6,102 nt of DNA from Thermoplasmata archaeon (GTDB lineage: Archaea > Thermoplasmatota > Thermoplasmata > Lutacidiplasmatales > UBA184), in the NCBI GenBank assembly GCA_030044695.1, contig JASIDM010000138.1, positions 1 to 6,102 of the forward strand, in the 5' to 3' direction. The translations under genes and the position numbers were made by a program. Under the pieces are notes generated by a model that searched no databases, was not told where the DNA came from, and worked only from the letters and a program-made list of their open reading frames with translations. Position 1 is the first letter of the stretch. Every line of letters begins with the position of its first letter. This document shows, piece after piece, positions 1-4,439 of this stretch.

Positions 1-144
1 AGCGGCACCACGGGCACGTTCGGCAGCTTCTCCACGGCGACGGCGATCAACATGGTCGATTCCTCGGGACACGCGCTGGCGACCACCGGCGCGCTCTCGA
101 GCGACGGGTCGAGCTTCACGGAGACCTGGGACGCGTCGAGCTGA
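1..144 (+). CDS. C-terminal fragment of a Ser/Thr-rich, probably exported protein
   Basis: Frame 1 is open from the window edge to a TGA at 142-144, giving 47 residues; the start lies outside the window. The fragment is very rich in Ser, Thr, Gly and Ala, has almost no charge, no Cys and no Lys or Arg, and alternates polar and small residues (for example the stretch around SSGHALATTGALSS). That composition is typical of the beta-rich C-terminal part of secreted or cell-surface proteins. No membrane anchor or sorting motif is visible before the stop, so if the protein is exported it is either anchored elsewhere or released. I do not recognise the family. The coding call rests on the open frame, the G/C-biased third codon positions and the strong hairpin placed 17 bases after the stop. 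Confidence 0.6.
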   Translation, partial: SGTTGTFGSFSTATAINMVDSSGHALATTGALSSDGSSFTETWDASS

Positions 145-161
145 AGCGAGGGACCCGGCCG

Positions 162-186
162 GCCGGGGGACCGTCGGTCCCCCGGC
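162..186 (+). terminator. Strong GC hairpin after the exported-protein gene, candidate terminator
   Basis: Positions 162-172 (GCCGGGGGACC) pair perfectly with 176-186 (GGTCCCCCGGC) around a 3-base loop GTC, an 11-bp stem. It starts 17 bases after the stop at 144. Downstream on the plus strand lies a pyrimidine-rich stretch (about 190-206) but no true T-run, so intrinsic termination is plausible but not certain. It could equally protect the 3' end of the mRNA. Confidence 0.55.
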
Positions 187-220
187 GAACCTCTTCCCTC
201 CCGTCTACGCCGCCTGAGGT

Positions 221-243
221 CTCCCGCTCCGCGAGAGCGGGGG
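221..243 (-). terminator. GC hairpin after the VOC gene, candidate terminator
   Basis: Positions 221-229 pair with 235-243 around the loop CGCGA: nine pairs, eight of them Watson-Crick and one G-U. On the minus strand it begins 15 bases after the stop of the VOC gene at 258. There is no T-run after it. Together with the hairpin at 162-186 it fills most of the gap between the two convergent genes, so each gene has its own 3' structure. Confidence 0.45.
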
Positions 244-257
244 GCGGGTTCGAGGGC

Positions 258-725
258 TCAGGGGTGCTTGCCGTACTCCCAGTCGTCCCCCCAGTAGCTG
301 CGGTCGCGGGGCCAGTCGATGTCGATGAGGCAGAACAGGTTCCCGTCGGGGTCCGCCAGCTCGATGAAGTCGTGACCGGGCGGGGGTCGGTGGTGCACGG
401 TGGCCCCCAGCGCGAGGAGGCGGTCGAGCTCGCCGATCGGATCGGTCACGTACAGGTCGAGGTGGAGCCGGTACTCCCGGGCCGGGCCTTCGTTGGAGAG
501 GCTGAGGTTCAGGTTCGGCCCTTTCCCCTTGGGGTCGCGAAGCATCACGCCGTCCGGGCGCACCGGCCCTCGAGGGACGTAGTGCAGCGCCTGGCTCCAG
601 AACCGGACCATCGCGTCGAGGCGCGTGCAGTCGACGACCACGGCGCCGATGGTGATGCGCCGGGGGTTTCGGGGCCGACGTGGGGGTGGGGCGCCGCGCC
701 GACGCCGGGACGTGCCAGAGGCCAT
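258..725 (-). CDS. VOC-fold (glyoxalase/bleomycin-resistance-like) protein with basic N-terminal extension
   Basis: A 155-residue protein. Residues about 24-140 match the vicinal-oxygen-chelate fold: a first strand ITIGAVVVDC followed by a helix with a FW pair (42-43), then HLDLYVTD (88-95), a helix with LLALGA (103-108), and the hallmark DPDGNLFCLID (125-135). VOC proteins are small enzymes or binding proteins acting on thiol conjugates, dioxygenase substrates or antibiotics. His88 and Glu122 or Asp125 are possible metal ligands, but a metal site cannot be confirmed. The form resembles the uncharacterised glyoxalase-like proteins common in actinobacteria and archaea. Residues 1-23 are an odd Arg/Pro-rich extension (RRRR and PPPRRPR). 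The ATG at 725 was chosen over upstream starts (up to 971) because the longer versions are low-complexity, overlap the divergent permease gene, and lose the GGAGAG sequence just upstream of 725. The substrate is unknown. Confidence 0.85.
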   Translation of the reverse strand: MASGTSRRRRGAPPPRRPRNPRRITIGAVVVDCTRLDAMVRFWSQALHYVPRGPVRPDGVMLRDPKGKGPNLNLSLSNEGPAREYRLHLDLYVTDPIGELDRLLALGATVHHRPPPGHDFIELADPDGNLFCLIDIDWPRDRSYWGDDWEYGKHP

Positions 726-780
726 CGACTCTCCGCTGCGACGACGAACGGTCGGTCGCCCCGGCGTAGGAGCCGAACCG

Positions 781-786
781 CTTGAA
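781..786 (-). promoter_or_regulatory. Possible TATA-like element for the VOC gene
   Basis: The minus strand reads CCCTTCAAGCGG here, one of few AT-containing spots in the 196-base divergent region. It lies 56-61 bases upstream of the ATG at 725, which would imply a leader of roughly 30 bases containing the GGAGAG sequence. It is one mismatch from the CTTAAG-type element at 891-896. This is weak evidence on its own. Confidence 0.25.
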
Positions 787-890
787 GGGAACGGTGTCGG
801 CGGCGGAGGGGGGAGGGCGCGGGGGGCTTCGTTGGCCGGACCGCTCGGGCGAGCCGATCGGTCCTCGCGCCGCCCCGTTGGCGAGGGTTC

Positions 891-896
891 CTTAAG
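891..896 (+). promoter_or_regulatory. TATA-like box CTTAAG for the ABC transporter operon
   Basis: The sequence TTCCTTAAGT (888-897) is the most AT-rich spot in the region. The CTTAAG core lies 26-31 bases before the GTG at 922, the usual distance from an archaeal TATA box to the transcription start. That would make the permease mRNA leaderless, with transcription beginning at or next to the start codon. An imperfect inverted repeat further upstream (GGACCG at 838-843, CGGTCC at 859-864) could be a regulator site, but this is speculative. Confidence 0.45.
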
Positions 897-921
897 TCCG
901 ACGGACGAGTCGAGACGTTCC

Positions 922-1647
922 GTGGCGGACACCGTCGAGGGGGAGGCCCCGGCATCGATGCTCGGCGTCACCTTTCGACGCGCGACGGTGAGCGCCCGGT
1001 TCTACCTCGTGTACGGGACCGTGATGTCGACCTTCCTCGGGGTGCTCCTCGCGACGCTCTCCGGCTCGTCGTTCGCGTCCGCGTACCCACTGGTCCTCCC
1101 GATCTTCGGCGTCATCGGGTCGATGGGGGGCCTCGTCGTCTTCACGAGCGACCGGCAGAAGGGCGTGCTCGAGTACCTGCTCTCCTACGGGATGAGCCCT
1201 CGACGGCTGTTCCTGGATGTGCTGCTCACCAGCCTCGCCCTGGTGACGGTGGTGGTCGGCGTCTCGCTCTCCGCCAGCCTGTCGGTCTACCTCGCCCACC
1301 GCCATCCGCTCACGACGCCGCTCGTCGCGCTCCTCGGCGTCTACGCTGTGCCGATGGCGTACGCCTCCGCCGCCTTCGCCACGACGATCGGGATGTTCTG
1401 GACCACCCTCTCCTCGCCGCGCCAGGGGATGAGCAGCCCGGTCGGGCTCGCGCCGTTCTTCGGCATGCTGCCCCCGCTCGCGACCCTGGGCGCCATCGTC
1501 CTGCTCGTGCTCCACGGCGGCGCGGGACGGGGGACGCTGTACCTCGTCATCGGCGCCGCGGACGGCACGGTGGCCCTCGTCGTCGCGCTCCTGCTCGCCT
1601 CCACCGGCCGGTTGCTCCGGCGGGAGCGCCTGCTGTCGCCGGCGTAG
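922..1647 (+). CDS. ABC-2-like transporter permease (six membrane helices)
   Basis: With the GTG start at 922 this is a 241-residue integral membrane protein, the channel half of an ABC exporter. Six hydrophobic segments are visible at about 26-48, 53-74, 99-125, 131-160, 175-198 and 205-227. The charged loop 75-99 (SDRQKGVLEYLLSYG, then SPRRLFLD) matches the ABC-2 pattern, in which an amphipathic coupling element with Glu and a basic cluster docks on the ATPase. The start was chosen because it lies 26-31 bases after a TATA-like CTTAAG. The ATG at 958 (residue 13) is a fallback and leaves all helices intact. Starts further upstream add a low-complexity Gly/Arg/Pro stretch and run into the VOC gene. 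Its partner ATPase begins 9 bases downstream. The cargo cannot be read from the sequence; lipid, drug, heme or peptide export are all possible. Confidence 0.85.
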   Translation: MADTVEGEAPASMLGVTFRRATVSARFYLVYGTVMSTFLGVLLATLSGSSFASAYPLVLPIFGVIGSMGGLVVFTSDRQKGVLEYLLSYGMSPRRLFLDVLLTSLALVTVVVGVSLSASLSVYLAHRHPLTTPLVALLGVYAVPMAYASAAFATTIGMFWTTLSSPRQGMSSPVGLAPFFGMLPPLATLGAIVLLVLHGGAGRGTLYLVIGAADGTVALVVALLLASTGRLLRRERLLSPA

Positions 1648-1653
1648 GGGAGG
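1647..1653 (+). promoter_or_regulatory. Ribosome binding site of the ABC ATPase gene
   Basis: GGGGAGG, starting at the last base of the permease stop codon, lies 3 bases before the ATG at 1657. It is a strong anti-16S match with tight spacing. It fits internal translation initiation in an operon whose first gene appears to be leaderless. Confidence 0.6.
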
Positions 1654-1656
1654 ACG

Positions 1657-2550
1657 ATGGGAGCGGCGCTCGACGCGGAGGGACGATCGGCGGGCCCGTC
1701 CGAGGGCCGGGGGATCGACTGCCGCTCCGTGACGTCGGGCTACTACGGCCAACGCGTGCTCGAGGGGGTCTCGTTCCGGATCGAGGAGCCGGCGATCTAC
1801 ATCGTCCTGGGGCCGAACGGGGCCGGCAAGACCACGCTCTTGCGGACGCTCTGCGGGGTCCTTCCGACGTACGAGGGCGCGGTCCGCATCGACGGGATTC
1901 CGATCGACCAGCAGGCCGCTCGGAACCGGCTCCACTACCTCTCCCACATCGACGGCATCCCGGACGGCCTCCGCGTCCGGGAGGCGCTGGCGTTCTACGC
2001 CCGGGTCCAGCGGGCGACCGACGCCGACGTCGAGCGGGTTCTGGACCTCCTCGAGCTGCGCGAGCTCGCCGACCGGTTCCTCGTCCAGCTGAGCGCCGGG
2101 CAGCGCAAGCGGGTCGCCATCGCCCGCGTGTTCCTGCGGGAGCGGTCGATCTACCTCCTCGACGAGCCGACGAGCAACCTCGATCCCAAGGTCGCCCGCG
2201 AGATCCGGACGCTGATCCTGAAGCTGAGCCGCGAGAAGATCGTCCTGTACTCCTCGCACAACCTCTACGAGGCCCGGGAGATCGGGCGCCACGTGCTGGT
2301 GCTCAAGGACGGTCGGCTCGCCCTGTTCGACCGCATCGAGAACCTGCGTAGCGCCCGGTTCGTGGTGGGGATCCGGCTCCTCGAGCCGGCGGTCCCCCTA
2401 CCAGGGTTCTCGCGCCAGGGGGACTACTATCTCCGCGAGCTCGGGGGCCCCGAGGAGGTCCCCGAGCTCCTGCGGGACCTGGAGGCCCGGGGGGCACGGG
2501 TCCGCGAGCTGCGTGAGATGGAGAACCCCCTCGAGGACCTCTTCACCTAG
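1657..2550 (+). CDS. ABC transporter ATPase with CcmA-like motif variants
   Basis: The 297-residue cytoplasmic ATPase powers the permease encoded 9 bases upstream. Visible motifs in order are an aromatic A-loop region (Tyr29/Tyr30), Walker A GPNGAGKTT (52-60), a Q-loop region YLSHIDG (94-100), signature LSAGQRKR (145-152), Walker B IYLLDEP (165-171) with Asp169 and catalytic Glu170, D-loop SNLD (173-176) and H-loop His201. All catalytic residues are intact. Two positions deviate from the common pattern: the usual Q-loop Gln position appears to be His97, and the signature is LSAGQ rather than LSGGQ. Both recall CcmA, the cytochrome c biogenesis ATPase, although no other ccm gene is present here. 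Residues about 230-297 form a small C-terminal domain of the type that follows drug- and antibiotic-export ATPases, ending in an acidic NPLEDLF motif. The first ~20 residues are a polar extension, and the ATG at 1657 is supported by GGGGAGG. Confidence 0.93.
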   Translation: MGAALDAEGRSAGPSEGRGIDCRSVTSGYYGQRVLEGVSFRIEEPAIYIVLGPNGAGKTTLLRTLCGVLPTYEGAVRIDGIPIDQQAARNRLHYLSHIDGIPDGLRVREALAFYARVQRATDADVERVLDLLELRELADRFLVQLSAGQRKRVAIARVFLRERSIYLLDEPTSNLDPKVAREIRTLILKLSREKIVLYSSHNLYEAREIGRHVLVLKDGRLALFDRIENLRSARFVVGIRLLEPAVPLPGFSRQGDYYLRELGGPEEVPELLRDLEARGARVRELREMENPLEDLFT

Positions 2551-2551
2551 G

Positions 2552-2565
2552 GGCCGAGGGCGGCC
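2552..2565. terminator. Small GC hairpin between convergent ABC ATPase and AHSA1 genes
   Basis: GGCCG (2552-2556) pairs with CGGCC (2561-2565) around AGGG. The hairpin occupies nearly all of the 17-base gap between the two stop codons, so it could serve both transcripts. The stem is short and no T-run follows on either strand. Confidence 0.3.
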
Positions 2566-2567
2566 GA

Positions 2568-3017
2568 CTATCCGTCGACCGGGGACCGCAGGTCCCGGCC
2601 CGTGACGAGCCACGTTCGCAGGCCCACGGCGAAGTAGGTCCAACCCCACTCCGCCCCGGCGTACAGATCGACCCACCGCCCCGACCGGGGAAAGCCGGTG
2701 TGCTCGACCGTGAGGACCGATCCGTTTCCCTTACGCGCGACCGTCCACCGCAGCCGGGTCCCCCGGAGCCGGACGGAGGGCCAGGACCAAGCGAGCGTCA
2801 GCGACCTCCCGGGGACCCAAGCGGTCACGGTCCCGGTGTGCTGGGGGCCACCGTTCCAGCCGAGACGGTACCGCCCGCCTTTCCGCGGTTCCAGCTCGGC
2901 GGTGTCGGAGAGCCAGCGGACGAGCTCGGCCGGATCGGTGAGGGCGCGGAAGACCCGTCGCGGCGGGACGGGCAGGAAGTACTGGTGCTGGACGAGCCGA
3001 GCGCGTCGCGGAGTCAT
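2568..3017 (-). CDS. AHSA1/SRPBCC (START-like) domain protein
   Basis: At 149 residues this is the normal length of a single-domain AHSA1-type protein, a helix-grip fold with a hydrophobic cavity that binds a ligand or a partner protein. The pattern is clear: VFRALTDPAELVRWL (22-36), a Gly pair GGRYRLGW (47-54), a beta-rich middle, HTGFP (106-110) and the closing aromatic segment EWGWTYFAVGL (123-133), where family members have a conserved GW. It has no signal peptide or membrane segment. Proteins of this type include stress-related Hsp90 activator-like domains and many of unknown ligand, so no function is assigned. The ATG at 3017 gives a natural N-terminus just before the first strand. The gene starts 24 bases after the stop of the cupin gene on the same strand, so the two are probably co-transcribed. 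Confidence 0.88.
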   Translation of the reverse strand: MTPRRARLVQHQYFLPVPPRRVFRALTDPAELVRWLSDTAELEPRKGGRYRLGWNGGPQHTGTVTAWVPGRSLTLAWSWPSVRLRGTRLRWTVARKGNGSVLTVEHTGFPRSGRWVDLYAGAEWGWTYFAVGLRTWLVTGRDLRSPVDG

Positions 3018-3040
3018 CGTGCGGGTCGGTCGCGCGGGCA

Positions 3041-3046
3041 GTTAGC
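3041..3046 (-). promoter_or_regulatory. Possible internal TATA-like element before the AHSA1 gene
   Basis: The minus strand reads GCTAAC here, 24-29 bases before the ATG at 3017, the correct distance for a leaderless archaeal promoter. However, its AT content comes largely from the TAA stop codon of the cupin gene (3042-3044), so it may be coincidence and simple read-through from the cupin gene is just as likely. Confidence 0.2.
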
Positions 3047-3947
3047 CTCGCCGTGTCCGTGCCCGCACCTTCGTGAGTCCGGGGACCCGAGCGGGGGCCC
3101 ATCCACCGTCCTTCTTGCGGCGGTACCCCTCGTCGTAGTGGCGTTCCTCCCGGGCCCGGGAGATCAGGGCCTTCCGCGGAACGACGGCGGCCCACCCCGG
3201 TCCCCGCAGGGAGAGTTCGTCGAAGTCGGGGTTGACGACGAGGTCCTTCGCGGTCGTCGCCGTCCCCGTGAAGCGGTCGTGCCAGAGCTCCATGTCGAGC
3301 AGCCGCAGCGGCTCGCCGCGGTCCGCGAGGAGATGTGACGAGGCGTCCGGGCCGGTCGGCTTCGCGATGAGGTCCCCCGGCCCGACCGCGATCCTCCTTC
3401 CGTTGAACCGCAGCGTTCCGCGGCCCTCGAGGATGAGGTACAGCTCGTCGACCGCCGAGTGGCTGTGGAGGCGGGCCGTGGACTCGCCGCGAGCGATCCG
3501 CTGCAGGCTGAAGAACGATCGCCCGACGCCGAGCAACGGCATGAGGTTCAGCTCGGTCGACCCTGCGTCGTCGGCCGCCCGGGTCAGGCGGCGCGCGGCG
3601 GGGCCGTGCTCCCTCGCGTCGAGCAGGTTGATCGTCGGGGGCTGCCATCGGTCCGCCGAGAGAGACCGACCGTTCCGCACCCGGACCTCCGAGCCCCAGA
3701 ACGACGCCAGGCGGACGACGAAGTCGAGCGCCTCCGGGCGCAGCTCGGGCAGGGTCACGACGACCTCGGGCTTCGCGTCCGCGTTGAGCGTCCCACCGAC
3801 CTGGGCGAACTCGTCCCAGAGCCAGTTGGCGAAGCCCCACAGCTCGGGCCCTCCGACCAGACCCTTCCGGCCCCGGAAGAAGAACGCCCAGGCTCGATCG
3901 GCCCGGATGTCGCCGCGCTGGGACCCGACTCGAAGCACGACCCGCAT
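3042..3947 (-). CDS. Cupin-domain protein with an unrecognised N-terminal domain
   Basis: From the ATG at 3947 the protein has 301 residues. Residues about 140-235 form a cupin barrel. Motif 1 is seen as G154, H161-S-H163, E168 and G175. Motif 2 is seen as GPGD (189-192), P197, G199 and H205. The four likely metal ligands are therefore H161, H163, E168 and H205. The tail VVNPDFDELSL (237-247) resembles what follows the barrel in uncharacterised COG3837-type cupins. The N-terminal ~100 residues (WAFFFRGRKGL, then LWGFANWLWDEF) are not recognised; they are Trp/Phe-rich and show no clear membrane helix. The start was chosen because a TATA-like CTTATG lies just upstream and because longer versions approach or overlap the divergent ATL gene. 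An ATG at 3983 or a GTG at 4061 with GAGG upstream remains possible. The catalytic or binding role is unknown. Confidence 0.75.
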   Translation of the reverse strand: MRVVLRVGSQRGDIRADRAWAFFFRGRKGLVGGPELWGFANWLWDEFAQVGGTLNADAKPEVVVTLPELRPEALDFVVRLASFWGSEVRVRNGRSLSADRWQPPTINLLDAREHGPAARRLTRAADDAGSTELNLMPLLGVGRSFFSLQRIARGESTARLHSHSAVDELYLILEGRGTLRFNGRRIAVGPGDLIAKPTGPDASSHLLADRGEPLRLLDMELWHDRFTGTATTAKDLVVNPDFDELSLRGPGWAAVVPRKALISRAREERHYDEGYRRKKDGGWAPARVPGLTKVRARTRRG

Positions 3948-3978
3948 CGCCAGCCCGCCGACCGAAGCGCCGAGGTCT

Positions 3979-3986
3979 CGCATAAG
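3979..3986 (-). promoter_or_regulatory. Possible TATA-like element for the cupin gene
   Basis: The minus strand reads GCTTATGC, an AT-containing island in GC-rich DNA. Its core is 33-38 bases before the ATG at 3947, giving a leader of about 10 bases. The same bases include the alternative ATG at 3983, so promoter and start-codon readings compete. Confidence 0.3.
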
Positions 3987-3990
3987 CGAT

Positions 3991-4006
3991 GCTCCCGACC
4001 GGGAGC
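3991..4006. repeat. Perfect short inverted repeat upstream of the cupin promoter, possible operator
   Basis: GCTCCC (3991-3996), spacer GACC, GGGAGC (4001-4006). On the minus strand it lies a few bases upstream of the TATA-like element at 3979-3986, where a dimeric regulator or the BRE-binding machinery would act. It could also be a chance palindrome in GC-rich DNA. Confidence 0.3.
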
Positions 4007-4070
4007 GGGCGCTCGTCCTCGCGATCCCCCACGACTCCCCGCCCGCCAGGAGCGCTGCCACGGCAACGTC

Positions 4071-4076
4071 CTCAAG
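4071..4076 (+). promoter_or_regulatory. Possible TATA-like element for the ATL gene
   Basis: CTCAAG lies 29-34 bases before the ATG at 4105, slightly further than the CTTAAG box at 891-896 is from its start. A convincing Shine-Dalgarno sequence is lacking before 4105, which fits a leaderless or nearly leaderless mRNA. The element is weak on sequence alone. Confidence 0.25.
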
Positions 4077-4104
4077 CGGGCTGGCTCCGTGCGTGCGGTG
4101 GTAG

Positions 4105-4413
4105 ATGCGAGCTCCCGGGGCCCGACGGAGCCGTCGGCACGCCGAGTTCGAGGCCCTGGTCGTCGAACGGGTCCGGGAGATCCCCCTCGGTAGCGTCTCC
4201 ACGTACGGCGACGTCGATCGGTCGGCGCCCCGACGCGTGGGCTTCGTGCTCGCCACGACGCGCGAGGAGCTGCCGTGGCATCGTGTCGTACGCTCGAACG
4301 GCTCGCTCGCCCTCGGGGACGACCAGCGACGTAGGCTCCGGAGGGAGGGGGTGCCGTTCCGCGGCGATCGCGTCGACCTTCGCCGGGCGAGGTACCGCGC
4401 CTCCGAAGCGTGA
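4105..4413 (+). CDS. Alkyltransferase-like (ATL) protein, MGMT fold without the active-site Cys
   Basis: The 102-residue protein matches the C-terminal DNA-binding domain of O6-alkylguanine-DNA alkyltransferase. Visible parts are VREIPLGSVSTYGDV (23-37) with Tyr34 at the nucleotide-flipping position, PRRVG (42-46) with Arg43 at the arginine-finger position, LPWHRVV (56-62), and a C-terminal stretch with EGV and RVDLRRARY. The PCHR active site of true alkyltransferases is PWHR here, so Trp58 replaces the alkyl-accepting Cys; the protein contains no Cys at all. ATL proteins bind O6-alkylguanine in DNA without repairing it and flag it for nucleotide excision repair. Between YGDV and PRRVG the loop is several residues shorter than in typical members. 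The ATG at 4105 directly follows an in-frame TAG (4102-4104), so this is the only possible upstream start. The gene is divergent from the cupin gene. Confidence 0.9.
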   Translation: MRAPGARRSRRHAEFEALVVERVREIPLGSVSTYGDVDRSAPRRVGFVLATTREELPWHRVVRSNGSLALGDDQRRRLRREGVPFRGDRVDLRRARYRASEA

Positions 4414-4422
4414 GGGAGGATC

Positions 4423-4437
4423 GGCCGCGCGGCGGCC
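4423..4437. terminator. GC hairpin between convergent ATL and permease genes
   Basis: GGCCGC (4423-4428) pairs with GCGGCC (4432-4437) around GCG. It lies in the 26-base gap between the stop of the ATL gene (4413) and the stop of the minus-strand permease (4440). No T-run follows on either strand, so a terminator role is only suggested by position. Confidence 0.35.
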
Positions 4438-4439
4438 AG

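Noticed and set aside
625..921. Upstream extension of the permease reading frame to 625
   Set aside because: It would add about 99 Gly/Arg/Pro-rich residues, overlap the VOC gene antisense and cover the TATA-like element at 891-896.
892..2292. Long minus-strand open frame (466 codons) opposite the ABC transporter operon
   Set aside because: It is rich in Arg, Asp, Glu, His and Pro with no recognisable domain, and it lies exactly antisense to two genes with full family motifs. It is a typical shadow frame in GC-rich DNA.
2731..4032. Minus-strand open frame (433 codons) overlapping the cupin and AHSA1 genes in another frame
   Set aside because: Its product is Arg/Gly/Pro low-complexity and it overlaps genes with clear domains in the true frame.
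3948..4256. Upstream extension of the cupin reading frame to 4256
   Set aside because: It would overlap about half of the well-supported ATL gene on the other strand, and most of it is Arg/Ser-rich low-complexity sequence. A shorter extension to 4061 was kept only as an alternative.
258..4413. A single stress-resistance island made of the VOC, ABC, AHSA1, cupin and ATL genes
   Set aside because: The genes lie on alternating strands in separate short transcription units, and no shared regulatory sequence was found. Proximity alone does not support one system.
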